Source: Dipetalonema caudispina
Lineage: Eukaryota; Nematoda; Chromadorea; Rhabditida; Onchocercidae
Direction: 5' to 3'
Assembly (NCBI GenBank): GCA_013365325.1
Contig: JABVXV010000492.1
Coordinates: forward strand, 1-34,359
DNA length: 34,359 nucleotides
The translations under genes and the position numbers were made by a program. The notes under the pieces were generated by a model, which had not been told where the DNA came from, did no database searches, and worked only from the letters and a program-made list of their open reading frames with translations. This document shows, piece by piece, positions 10,501 through 21,685 of this stretch; the first letter of the stretch is position 1; each line of letters begins with the position of its first letter.

Positions 10501-11925
10501 TTCATGGTGAAACTGTTTGAAACAAAGACAAGCTTTAAAATAAATTTCGAATATGTAAAGTTGGAGTAATTTCTGACAGTTTCAGTATTATGCAAAACAT
10601 AATTTCCAATGAAAATTTCACCATGACGTATAGCATCATCCGCAGAACGTGCAAATTCGGAACCACAAGCAGACAGATCGACTGATGGACGATGGGTAAC
10701 ACCCGTACAAGCTGAATTATTCGGTGAAAACAAACGTTTCTGAGGAATGATATTTGTACCACTCTGTCCGGGACTTGAACTTGAAATCGAACTCGAACCA
10801 GCAACATTTAAGTTTGAATTCTGCAATCGCAAATGATTCCGTTTTCTCGTGGTTGATACTTGTACCTAAAAAACCTATGCTCTCCATCGTCAGCAAAACT
10901 CACTCACTTAATCATTTATAATTTTTTCTAAGTTATTCTTAATGATTGTGCATGATAGTACACAGCTTTCAACAAAATAAATTATCAAATTTTCATTGCA
11001 CCGGAACAAAAAATATTCCGTGTTTCATTTGATTCTTAACTTTGGAATTCTCAATAATTCTTACAAAACCCCACTTTGAACAACTCAAAAATTTGACTGA
11101 AAAAGAAAGGAGAAAAGAATGTCTTACACGCAAATTTGAAGAATTTTTCAGGATATGAAATCTTGGAATATATATATCGGGCATGCGTTCATTACCTCGA
11201 GCAAAAATATTGAGTGCAGGACAACCTTGACATTGCAAAACCCGAAGTCTTCGAATGTCAGGGATGACAAATCGCTGAACTAGCTTATATGTATATGTAC
11301 AACTATAGCTATGTATTTGTATAGCTGTGTATAGGTTGTTTATGCATGTGTATATCACCGAAACTTAATTCCATAGAAAGCCTACAATGTGTTCCTTTAA
11401 ACCGTCTATTTAAATTTGAATAGTTCATTTGATCAGGATGAACTAACATTATTTGCAAGGAAAGTACCGGACGATGAAGCTTCCGAAGCATTGCTACTAG
11501 GCGGATTAGGTAGTACTTCTCCCTGGAGAAAAAATCAATAAATTTTATAGTTCATCATTATAACAGTGCTTTCATAAAAAGTAACATTTTGTAATATAAA
11601 ATTAAACGAAAAAAAAATCTAAATCAGCTTTTCATAATAGGTATTTCGACATAAAATTAGGAGAAAAAGTTAAACAGTAAGAACGATAAAATTACGTGAC
11701 GTCTCGTATCTGTGAATTAGGAATCACTGCGATAGGTAATCCTATCCTTGTGGGCCATGTTACCAACAAATATTTTAACGCTAATACATGCAAGATGTTT
11801 AGTTAGAATTAATATTTAACCTGTTGTTGCATGGTTGCATCGTGTGGATCTGCCTCATGTGCGGGAACTTTCGAATTAGTATCATTTTCATCGCCAACAA
11901 ATAACTCCTCATCAGACATTGCCAT
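7569..11925 (-). CDS. MATH-BTB (BATH family) protein, nine exons, about 509 aa
   Basis: Exons on the minus strand: 11925-11821, 11522-11448, 10865-10360, 9978-9810, 9623-9472, 9135-9042, 8728-8578, 8388-8237 and 7694-7569; phases agree at every junction. Residues 1-190 are acidic then Ser-rich and look disordered. A MATH domain follows at about 195-335 (KFFSVYIDCNPESES, WGFPSFMEWNEIL), then a BTB domain at about 345-460 (SDGVLVIDGIRLHVSKAYLA, LYSPVFHAMFFSKF) and a helical tail (IKALKQTEEYKNLSD...LLEKIFKLL). MATH-BTB proteins of this nematode type (BATH, MEL-26, SPOP relatives) bind substrates with MATH and recruit cullin-3 with BTB for ubiquitination. The exon 3-4 join, GTGCGT at 10359 to TTGCAG at 9980, is the only in-phase choice I found; a better-looking GTAAGT donor follows the ATG codon at about 10400 but gives the wrong phase without an unseen exon. 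The MATH N-terminus is therefore the least certain part. Confidence 0.88.
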
Positions 11926-12617
11926 TCACTTCAAATGAAATTGAGATTTTAAAACAACCAATTTATAATTAATTAAGAGTTTAAATGAAATGAAATCATT
12001 TCAGCCAGAGAAAGAGAAATTGTAAATTTTATTACAAACATAAAAAATTGAATGAGAGTGAAATAAAGAAATGGAGCAATCAAATGATGAAGTAATTTTT
12101 AAAAAAAAAAAAAAAAAAGGAAAAAAAGAATGAAAGTAATAAATGTGAAACAAAAGCGAAAACAAGGAAAAAAAAGGAAAAAAACTAAAGCAACGAATAA
12201 AAAGGGGAACAAATTAAAATAAATACTAAATCAATTACTAACAAAATGATTAAATATTGTAAGCAAATAAAGTTACAAAGTAACAGAAATGTAAATTATA
12301 GCAAAATAAAAATTAAGAGAATAGCAATTAATACCAACACACCACCATTAACTAACCAAACAATACCAAATAACTGCTTCCAATGCTAACAATTTATATC
12401 AATAATTCATTCAAACCAAATGGATTCGTTGTGTAACTGACTTATGCAACTTTGATTATAATTATGATTGGATTGAATTTTTATTTGTTCAATTTGTTTT
12501 CAATACCTTTACCGATCATTTACTTATTGTTTCATTTTTTCCTTACTTACTTTTACATCAATTTTTCAAATGTTTATTTTTATCATACATAAATATTATG
12601 TGTCAAATACATTTCGA

Positions 12618-12634
12618 GTATACTACGTAGGTTA
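12618..12634. repeat. Second copy of the 17-base word GTATACTACGTAGGTTA
   Basis: Exact match in the same orientation to 3836-3852. It lies about 690 bases upstream of the MATH-BTB start and 890 bases upstream of the GFOD-like start. It may be a shared promoter element or a remnant of a dispersed repeat. Confidence 0.6.
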
Positions 12635-12781
12635 TTAAGAAATGAAAAGTAAATTGATCATAAAATTATTAAATAAAAATTACATGATCATTAAATATTG
12701 TCGTACCGATGTTTTTTTTTTTTTTTTTTTCGTCGCAATACCTCAATAAAAATTATTATTCTAGATTTTCAACCTATCTTT

Positions 12782-13447
12782 ACGTTATTTCACTCATATA
12801 GTTTCGTACATGTTTGTTCAAATCTTAACGTGTTGTTTGCTCGATTTGTGTGTCTTTACTTGACGTGCGTTATCGTGAAATGCGCGCCTTCACGTGGCCC
12901 TTGTTGTATACATATATGCAGTTTTCACGTTACATTTACTGTTAGCTAGGATTATCACATGTCAATTTGGCAATTCTTGTTATGTAGACCTATCTGAAGT
13001 ATTGTTCGCCGTCTGAAGTACTTACATTCTTTATATGACTAACTTACGTTCTTACTCGACTCATACTTATATGTTTTGATGAGATTTACATCGTTACCTG
13101 CTCATTTTTATGCTACGTTCGTGTCGTTGTACATACGTTTTCACATTGAACTTTTTCTCTTCATGAATGTTCTTATTTTGTATCTATTGTTACATATATT
13201 TTTTCGTGTGATGTTATAATGTTCAGAGATTTACATGTTGCTTGCCTTTTATTTGCATATTTCTACATATTGCTTGTCGTTATATTTTTCACGTATTGTA
13301 CAAAATTGTTATGCGATAGTATTTACTATCAGTCCGCCTAATTTCTTAATTTTTGCTCTGATAAACGTTTCATCATTCTGTTCGTCAGTCATCGATTGAA
13401 ACGACGCTAAAACGTACGCATAATGGATGTCAAAATGTATGAGACGT
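12782..13447. promoter_or_regulatory. Cluster of ACGT-core sites upstream of the GFOD-like gene
   Basis: ACGT starts at 12782, 12828, 12863, 12892, 12927, 13046, 13115, 13135, 13291, 13365, 13412 and 13444. At a base composition near 30% G+C about two would be expected by chance in 666 bases. ACGT is the core of bHLH and bZIP sites (CACGTG, CACGTT, GACGTG forms occur here). The cluster ends 81 bases before the ATG at 13528. A regulatory role is inferred. Confidence 0.35.
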
Positions 13448-13527
13448 GGAAGTGTGCATTTCAAGACAAGTGAACTCGTAAATGGAGGTAGACGATTTGA
13501 TACATGTCGTAAAAATCTTCTTTATCA

Positions 13528-15666
13528 ATGGATGATCAGACAAAATTGTTGGTCGGTTTGGTTTGTAGCGATGAGGAATTGGTTGAATATTACGTTCAGT
13601 TAATTACCGAAATTAAACGATTCATTTTAAAAGGTATTTTTAGCACTGTTTGATTTTTTGGCAGAATATCCCAAGAGCATTGTAAGAATCTGCTATTTAA
13701 TAATTGAATATGTAATCTTTAATAAATGTGATTATATTACACCTTATTTTTATGCTCATTGTAATTTGCTTTTCTTTTTTGGTAATAATATATTACTTAT
13801 TGTTTATTTGGCAGTAAGAACTGGTGTTAGTCTAGAAGATGTTTTTTTTTTCTTTTTTTTTTGAGTTTGGATGAGTAACAAAGCAGTGGAGGCAACTCTC
13901 AATAATGCATTCAGTCCAGGAACTGTTAACAAACATATAGAGCTTAGTGGTTGAAGATATGGGAGCCTTTAAAATGGGAAATATAGTACTGGTCATCTAA
14001 AGTTAATAATGATCGGTTAAGAAAATCATTCGATGCTAATTTTCAATTGTACTACAAATAATTACGAAGGGACTGAACAATTATATTGTATTTGGTCGGA
14101 ATTTCTTAGAGAAAGAGAAGAAAAGTATGATGCTTGGAGAGGAAATTCCAAAAAAAAAGTAGTTTTGCAAAGTTGGGCTTGCATCAAAAAGGCTGTGGTC
14201 GTTGTTTTCTGCTACTACTGTTTTCTGAATGTTATGGATACAATTACAGTTGATAGAAGGGGCTCAAATTTTGCCTCAGCTTCAAAAGTCGAAGGAATCG
14301 CTCTGCAAAGTTTTGCCTTATCCTTGAAATTTATTCGATCATCTGTCAAATAGCTATCATTTTTTCAAGTGCATGACAACTTTTTGTTGCAGCACTGATT
14401 TTGGGACTAAGAGTTTCGAAATTACCTGAGTAGAAAAAGAGAGGGAAAAAACTTATTTTTTGGCTGTTTCTACTTCGTTCAATAGAAATGTATCTAAGCT
14501 TAATTATAATGATTTTTATAAATTGTTTATCTTATAATAAACGTTTCAAGATCTGGTAACAGTTTCTCTTTGCACATTTCCTCAGAATACCTTTTTTTTT
14601 CCAGCGATTTGGTGTCCCGATACAGAACGAAGTATAGATATTGCAGCCGATAACGATGTACCATCCGTGTCACATACGGCATTTCAACTAATTTCAAGGA
14701 ACGACACAAATGCGGTTGTTATCGCTGGACATGCTGCTCATAATGCTTTATTCTGCATGCAGGCACAAGGTTTTGTTTTGTTGTACTCATTAGTATTACG
14801 TGAAATTCTTCTAAGAACAATTCGACAGTTTAGGTAACGGAACTTGAAATCTATGAAAGAAATTCATTTGGAAATTGCAAATTAGATAGATGGGACGAGT
14901 AGATACATGGTCATCCCCATTTTGTTTCTGCAGGATTTTCCATTTTCTTAAGCTATTGTATGAAGTAAACGTCTTCATTTTAGCTTTGAAGAAGAAAGCA
15001 ATATGCATCGGTACAGCTGCACTTTCTGAGCAGACGGCTGAATTGCTTACGGAATTTGCGGAAAGTCATCGCACATTTCTGCATATTATCTATCCATTGA
15101 AGTACTCAACGCCCGTAACATTAATTAAAACAAATATCGCAAAAATAGGTCCAATTCAAAGTATAAGTATAGAGGCAACATTCGAACAATGTCGTGATGC
15201 TAAGCATCGTCTGTACAATGAATGCAACACTGTTCTTCATCAAATAAGCCATGAACTTATCGATACACTGAGCGTAGTTTGTGGTTGCAATCCGATACCG
15301 ATTGCAGCAACATGTCATCAACGAAGCAGCTTGGTGGAACATTTCCGGTTGCAAGAATTGCAATATGCACACATGCAAATTGCATTTGGTAACGCAGTTG
15401 CAAGCATTCGAATTGCTGTAAATGCGGCTAAAACGTTGGTTTTGCGGATTACTGGCGAGTTAGGGTTCTTCCAATTGGACCCTCGTGTGTTAGTACTGGA
15501 AGGACTTGAAGGCCAAGGAGTATTGTGGCGCGGTGATGGTACCGTGGAAAGTATTATTCGTGTTGGCATTATGAAAGCCTTGGAAAACTGTGATTGCGAT
15601 AAAATACCAACGGATACCAATGAACTGAGTTTGGTGCAATGTGTTTCTAAATGTCGTTTCATATGA
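13528..15666 (+). CDS. Divergent Gfo/Idh/MocA (GFOD-like) oxidoreductase-fold protein
   Basis: Exons 13528-13633, 14605-14769 and 14984-15666 join in phases 1 and 1 to give 317 aa. Residues 6-40 give the first beta-alpha-beta unit of a Rossmann fold (KLLVGLVCSDEELVEYYVQL then FILKAIWCPD). The next units resemble human GFOD1/GFOD2 in order and spacing: VPSVSHTAFQLISRNDTNAV, then the strand AICIGTAAL where GFOD has an ICDRTA segment, then the C-terminal sheet domain with HQISHELIDTLSVVCG and RVLVLEGLEGQGVLWRGDG. The family normally binds NAD(P) through GxGxxG and uses an EKP motif; here only the first glycine (G10) of the fingerprint remains and no EKP is present. The protein is shorter than GFOD (about 390 aa). 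It may be a non-catalytic or cofactor-altered member. ATG 13528 is the first after an in-frame stop. The family assignment is by resemblance only. Confidence 0.78.
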
Positions 15667-16825
15667 ATCAGATATTTAAAACATTCTTAGATTGGGGTTG
15701 TTTAGCAGTATTTATTGTGCTATTATTGGTTATAGTTTCATTATGTTTCCAAACTGGGTTCTAGTTCTAGATTATCCGGAATCAGATACTGTATTGCATG
15801 ATGCAACAAGACATCTGACTGACAGATATTACATGGTGACATTTTTTTTTTTAATATGTGCAATCTGGACTCTTTGAAATGATTATCTGTTAGCAAACGA
15901 ATATCGTTTCTTGAAGGTTTATAGTTTATTAACTACCCAGAAGTACCACTTTTCTGTTTATTATTGACTATAACTATGTAATTATCTTTTTGTGTTATTT
16001 TACCAGATGATGTCGTGGAATATTATTTGTGGTAGAAGGGATTTGTATTTTTGCAGAAGACACTACAGTATTAATTAAGTGTCACGACAAGTAGATGAAT
16101 ATAGAATTTAATGAATAAAACAGCAATTAATACTAGCAAATGTTATAATAATTTTTATAGCGTAATAAGGTATTCAGTCACTGAACTTACTGGTAATGGG
16201 AAAGTCTAACTTGAAAAATAAAATAGAAGAGGAAGAAGTGAGTGGATCGTAGCTTTATAAGTGAATAAGCTGATTGAGTGAGACACGTAAAGCCGTGACC
16301 CTGGCATGTATATGTGTGTGTAGTGGGAGTGGTCTACAGGATGCATTGTTGCTTGAAACGAACGACAATGTGTTATAATCCTAGCTTAAGCATATGAAAC
16401 GAAGGACACGATGTTGCAATTTTATTTTGAGGATATGAACAAAGGACAGTGCGTTGCTGTCGGATCTGATTTAAGCATATCTTAACCACAGACAACAAAG
16501 ACGTATTGTGTTGATATCTCATCTTAGACAAGGATAAGTTAAGTGATTTATGTTAACAATTTACGAGATGAATTGGTTCATTACGAAATGAAACATCAAT
16601 TATTTTTTTTAATTACAAGGAATGTATTATTCCTTCCTTCGCGAAATTTATTCGGATTTCGCGACAGATGACATGTGCGATACATATATGTACGAATGTT
16701 GCTAAATTTTACTAATCAATAATTCCATATTTTGAAATAAAAAGCATAACAGTTTTGTCAAGATGCATGGAATAGAATGAATGTAAAAAATCGAAGGACT
16801 TTCAGATTTTTTTTAAAAATATTGC
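15667..16825. other. Convergent spacer between the GFOD-like gene and the polyQ gene
   Basis: Holds the two 3' UTRs. Only one candidate coding stretch was seen, the possible membrane-protein exon at 15691-15835, listed separately. An AATAAA lies near 16112 in the plus sense. Beyond about 16200 the DNA is less A/T-rich but has no recognisable coding potential on either strand. Confidence 0.5.
15691..15835 (+). CDS. Possible exon of a small membrane protein just after the GFOD-like gene
   Basis: ATTCTTAG ending at 15690 is a plausible 3' splice site only 24 bases past the GFOD-like stop. From 15692 the frame reads a hydrophobic segment (SSIYCAIIGYSFIMFPNWVL) then a polar stretch (DYPESDTVLHDATRHLTDRY), before a possible donor GTGACA at 15836. 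The layout of a membrane segment with a short acidic loop is not typical of random A/T-rich translation. It could be the first exon of a downstream operon gene starting at the ATG in IMFP (15744-15746), an alternative 3' end, or a remnant. A phase-compatible acceptor at 16005-16006 leads to a short tail ending at 16078, which is not convincing. Confidence 0.3.
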
Positions 16826-19267
16826 TTAGGAAGGAGGCTCCGATGGGGGTTCCTTTTTGCTCATTCGATCATAAGTCCAGAATTCCGGTAGGAATTCTTT
16901 TTTCCGATATTTCATCGCGTCGATTATTAAACTAATTGCCATTGCACGATTGTTGTTTAGGAAATTGTATAAATCTTCACTCAATCCGCATGATTTTACC
17001 CTTGTTACGGCTAAACCAACTGCTTTTTCTAGCGTTTCTTGGGCATCTTTTTCACGTCCAGGAGGGATTTTTCCAGCAAAATACATCCGGATTAAGTCAT
17101 TTCCAGCTTCTGATGGTGCAGCATTTTTAAAGAAATGTTTGTTCATTATAATTCCCAGAACCTGACATGCGGGTGTGGACAAGATGACCGGTTCAGCATC
17201 AAACATCATATCAAATTCTGTTCCGGTCGAACTGGTAACATTGCTAGTACCTGCTGTTTCTGCGGCAACTAAAAGAGCAGGTTCCTGATTTGAACTGATA
17301 ATCGGTGTAATATATTCCTGCGAGCCCTTAATAGTAAGATAAGTAGACGTGGATTCCTGCGTGAATTGAGGTGGTATTAGTGATAATTCGGGAGGTGTTT
17401 TGGAGCCAACTGGAGTGCTGTCAGCAGAAGATGTTGATGGTATTTCTTTTTTCTTCCTTTCAATCCTTGAAAAATTTATTTTTTAAGTTCTGATTGAATT
17501 ATTAGATTATTTCAAATTTAAGTCTATTATTCTAACTGATACTAACATATGCATTAAAATATTTCCCAAAACATTTAAAACATTTCGTTGTATTTTTTTG
17601 TTCACATCCGTAATATAATTTAACAAAACGGCAATGATAACTTCCTTGATATAATTGCTCTCGTCAAATCAGCAACTATTATATTAGTTATTTGAAATTT
17701 AATTCTATTTTTTCAATCAAAAATTTTTCTTATTCGTTTGGTTCATTCTAAAGCCAGATAGATTTAGTCTCAAAAAAAGGACAGATTTCAAAATATTGGA
17801 AAAAAGTTCTTTTACCCGTCAAATGTTGGTTCAAATTCGGTTTCCTCATCTTTAACTTCGGTAACAGTCTGTTCTTCTGCGTCCATTTCAGTTTCGGCTT
17901 CCTCTTTTTCTGTTGTTTTTGATTCTTTTTCAATTGCTTTCTGTTCTTTTTCAATTTCAGTTATCAATCCACCGGTGAGTGATTTCGACAATTTCAGCTT
18001 CTTCTTTCTCCTATCGTGTTGTCGTTTTTTTTTTTTAGGTCGAAATTTTTCCTGAAACAATTCTGAATACGGCATCCATTGTCATGTTATTCCTTTAATA
18101 TTATTATTATTATTATTAATTCTATTATTTATTTTTACTTAAATGATATTTAACATGATATAGGAGAGCTGGAAGGAAAAATAAAATAGAAAAGGAAAGA
18201 AAAGTAGCTGTTACTAATTAATCAACAAGAACAGCAATCGCGGTAATTATCAAATTTTATATTTATTAATCGCTAGTAATTAGACTTTATTATATGAAAA
18301 TTAAAATTATACTTTTTCTTTGTTTTCATCAGCAGAGACAGAGCCTAGTGGTTTTGCGCCTTCCTTCCATTTTAAGACACTTTGCTTTTTCTTCTTACTT
18401 CGTGCTGGTCGTTGCTGTACAGCTACCTGAAATTTTGGAAGAAATTTTTGAAATATTAATAGCTCAAAAATTTTTTACAAATGCAAATTGCTAATTGTTA
18501 TAAATGGTTTAATTCTTATTTTAATTAAAAATAAATTTTTTTGAATACTATTAAATTTTTTCTACAGAATTTGCTTATTAAAATAAAATAAATTGTATCT
18601 ACTAATTTCTTCTAAACACAACCAAATTATTCAAATCCTTTTTTTTGCTGTTTATTTTGAATCTTTTACTTATGAAAAAAAGTTTGGATTTGATTTAGTA
18701 AAAGGATAAAAAATAAATTAATTAAATATGATAATACACTTTGGCAAATAAACAGGCAAACAATATGATGATAGTACCTTGGTAAATAAATAAGTAATCG
18801 ACATGATAATATAATAATAAGGGCACATTGTTATAACAGCTTATGATAATAAAACATGATGGTAGGAAAGCAATTAAACAAAAAATATAATCATAAACCT
18901 TTTCAAATTGCGTATTTTCCTCTTTACTACCAGTGGCTTCTTTTTTATGCCGTAAAAATTTCATCCGTAATTTACGAAAATTTGATGGTAGGCCAATAAT
19001 TTTTAGCTTTTCTTTTGTTGTCTTCAAACCAAATGAATCACTTCCAGTTAAAGGTGAATTTGCAGGTACATTTGCACCTGAACTTGTAGCACTACTACTA
19101 CTACTACTACTACTATCTGGTATCGATGATTGTTGCTGTTGTTGTTGTTGCTGTTCTTGCTGTTGTTGTTGTTGTTGCTGCTCTTGCTGTTGTTGCTGTT
19201 GTTGATGATCGGATGATGTTGCATCGGCAAGAAATTTTTTCCATGGATTTTTTAGACGACTAGCCAT
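16826..19267 (-). CDS. Unrecognised polyQ, Lys/Glu-rich protein, four exons, 452 aa
   Basis: Exons on the minus strand: 19267-18899, 18426-18313, 18051-17816 and 17465-16826, joined in phases 0, 0 and 2. Residues 22-46 are a glutamine tract broken twice by Glu (Q7-E-Q8-E-Q8), followed by an eight-Ser run. Basic patches in exons 2 and 3 (ARSKKKKQ; RPKKKKRQHDRRKKKLKLSK) look like nuclear-localisation signals. A Lys/Glu-rich, probably coiled or extended stretch follows. The C-terminal 150 residues look folded and mostly helical (TPACQVLGIIMNKHFFKNAA, EDLYNFLNNNRAMAISLIID), with a polar end EPPSEPPS. I recognise no domain. A nuclear protein is the most that can be inferred. The start at MASRLKNPWKKF is the first ATG in frame; the frame stays open a further 25 codons upstream (to 19342) without another ATG, so an upstream exon is possible. 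Confidence 0.72.
19129..19203. repeat. CAG/CAA polyglutamine tract in the orphan gene
   Basis: On the minus strand this reads a run of mixed CAG and CAA codons with two Glu codons. Codon mixing makes the DNA an imperfect triplet repeat. An adjacent Ser run (about 19093-19116) is a short uninterrupted AGT-type triplet run. Reading the tract on the plus strand gives only a poly-Cys and poly-Leu shadow. Confidence 0.9.
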
Positions 19268-20700
19268 TACAGTGAATGGTATTAAGAAAGCAACAAATGT
19301 TAAACTTTCAATTAACCAACCCTTTCCAATACTATGTAACACAAATAGAAATTTAATATGGTCTTTTGGATTATTTATAAAAACATAATGTTACATATAT
19401 TTATGCAAGAAAAAAAAACATATGCAAATATTAATAAAAATTCAAATAACATAATTTTAAAATTTAGAGAGAAATTCTTGCATTTCTTTCTTTTTTTTTT
19501 CGCTAATATTTATCTATTTTTTTTTTTTTTTTTCTAATATCAATCGTATAAAAAAATCGATAGAAGTTTTTGGAATGTTTTTGTTTAGTTTATTCTAGTT
19601 TCAAATATGTTTTTAATATTTAATTAATTTGCGTAGCAGCATAACCCATGATGTTAATGTTGTGTGATGAAGAAAGAGTGATGCATGTAAAAGTTATTGG
19701 TGTTGTTAAAAGTTTACATCAAATCTGAAAATTTTCACTGAATTTTATTTCATGTTAGTGAGAAAAATTTTTCTTTTAGAAATTCAGCTTATTAATTACA
19801 TCAAGTATTGCGAATAGTCAAAATTATCAGAAAATAAAAAAGAAATTATTGTATTAGATAGTCAAACAAATTTTACCGATTTCATAATTTGTTATTCAGG
19901 TTAAAGAAAATTACTACATCAATGTTTCAATTAAGTTTATTTCCTATTTCACTCTATTTTTTCCATCTGATTTCTTATTCATTTCTTCCAAACTTTTTTT
20001 ATTTGACTTCATTTATTTGTTCCATTTTTTTTTCGTTTCGATTCTTGTCAACCTTTTCTAATTTTTCATTAATTTTATTTAAGCCAAATTTTTCTTCATC
20101 CTTATAAAAATAAAAAGTAAATTAAGTCAATTCTCAGATTTTTTATTTTTGATTTGATATTTAGCAATAAATTGGAGTTGTTGTGTATAACAAACAATAA
20201 AAAAAAAAGGAAAAAAAAACGAATAACTATTTCACAAGAAGGCAAATTTTCAGATCATTCTTCGCTCTTTCTTATGTGAAAGTAATTTTCGGATAAAAAT
20301 TGATGACCTGAAATAAAAATTGAACTTATATATTTTCTCGGTCAAAAATTGCGTTTTTTCAAAATTGTATATTTCGAAAATGAAATCGAGAGGTAAAGTG
20401 TTGAAGATATTGAAATTGACTGGCCAGTTGCGGGAAAAAGATGAAATGCTACGATTATCTTGCTGATCGAAGTGGCTGGTAAGAATTGAAATCAATGGTA
20501 GTCAAGGTTATGCATCCATAAAAAAAAGTCAAGAAAGAAAGAAAAGTGAAAAATGGAGGTCATGGATAATGATGATTTTCGTGCAAATTTATTTATAAAT
20601 TCATAATTTTTAGTTGAATTTTTTAATTTGCTTTAATTTTTGCCTTTACATTAATTCATTCTAAAATTCACGAATAATATATATTTCTGTTTTATCAATA

Positions 20701-20878
20701 ATTTATTAAATTTTAATTTAATTGCTACATTCAATTCATTTGACTTTTGCATTTTTTTTTTTATTGTTTCAGTAGTTCATCCAAAATATTTGGGAGAAAA
20801 ATGCATGTCCCTTTCTTTATAATTTATTAAGTTTTAATTTAATCACTGCATTCAATTTTTTTGGCTTTTCCTCTTTTT
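20701..20878 (+). repeat. Diverged short duplication, about 121-base offset
   Basis: ATTTATTAAATTTTAATTTA at 20701 is matched by ATTTATTAAGTTTTAATTTA at 20822, and the similarity continues through a CATTCAATT..TTT..CTTTT segment for about 50 bases. Both copies are A/T-rich, so the similarity is only modestly informative. Confidence 0.4.
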
Positions 20879-21499
20879 TTATCCCCATCAATTTCTTTAT
20901 TATTCAACATAATTGGTAGTAAAATATAAACTTTTTCATAACTTATATTGTTCGTAATTTCAAATAAATTTTAGCATTTGTTTATTTTTTTCCAACAATT
21001 AATATTTCCATTTACTTTTTAAAATACAGGTGAATTTCACAAACTTAAAAGGACAGTGTAATAGTTCATGTTTTTTAAACTATACAAATCCAAAATGCTT
21101 AACAATGTTTTGATATCATTTGTTGATTCCATTATTGCATTAAAATCACTAGTTATATCAATATATTACTATCACTAATACCTTGAATACTAAACTTCTT
21201 AATTTATAAAACTATAACTTTCTACGATGGAAGAAGAATGGAATATATTACATTAAACAATTATTACATTACATATATCACGTATAAGTATTTGCCAAAT
21301 ATTCGGTGTATCATAAAAATTATTGATTGTAACATTTATCCTAGTATTGTTGTTTTGTTAGCATAAAATGATCATGATACGAATTTATTTCTAAAAAAAA
21401 AAAAAAACCCAAATACTATAATTTATTAGAAGTTGGCATAATTGGAATTTGTTTTTCTTCCTTTTTTTGGAATTTTACTTTCATTTAATTTATTATTTA

Positions 21500-21685
21500 T
21501 TATCGTCGTATGTTATCGTCGATATCTTCGCAAATTTTTTTTTTCAATTTTGACAATTTTTTTGAAAATTTAAATTTAACAATTTATATAGTGTTATCGA
21601 CACTATTATGTTGTTTGATCAAGTAAAATTATATCTTTTCCCGAGTGATATATCTCTATCTATCTTTCTTTATCAAATATTATCA
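21500..21685. promoter_or_regulatory. Cluster of GATA-type (TTATC) sites upstream of the cuticlin-like gene
   Basis: TTATCGTCG occurs twice with a 13-base period (21500-21508 and 21513-21521). A further TTATCG sits at the centre of the inverted repeat ATAGTGT-TATCG-ACACTAT (21588-21606), and two TTATCA words lie at about 21670-21685. GATA factors of the ELT family drive epidermal and gut genes in nematodes. The cluster is about 0.8-1.0 kb upstream of the cuticlin-like start and more than 2 kb upstream of the divergent polyQ gene. Confidence 0.35.

Larger units (their letters stand above)
11926..13527. other. Divergent intergenic region, likely shared promoters
   Basis: Separates the leftward MATH-BTB gene from the rightward GFOD-like gene. 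About 12040-12240 is A/purine-rich on the plus strand, including an 18-base A run near 12101. About 12700-13350 is T-rich on the plus strand. A 17-base word shared with the rps-24 upstream region lies at 12618-12634. Between 12782 and 13447 there are 12 ACGT tetramers, including one CACGTG (12891-12896). No gene was recognised; the open frame at 12698-12949 is a translation of T-rich DNA. Confidence 0.6.

Noticed and set aside
10221..10520. 99-codon plus-strand frame
   Set aside because: It overlaps the MATH-BTB exon 3 in antisense and has no independent support.
14033..14353. 106-codon plus-strand frame between GFOD-like exons 1 and 2
   Set aside because: Exons 1 and 2 join directly in phase and rebuild the Rossmann beta-alpha-beta unit. 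This frame matches nothing recognisable and is intronic.
18933..19205. Plus-strand frame ending in poly-Leu and poly-Cys
   Set aside because: Antisense shadow of the polyQ/poly-Ser exon of the minus-strand gene.
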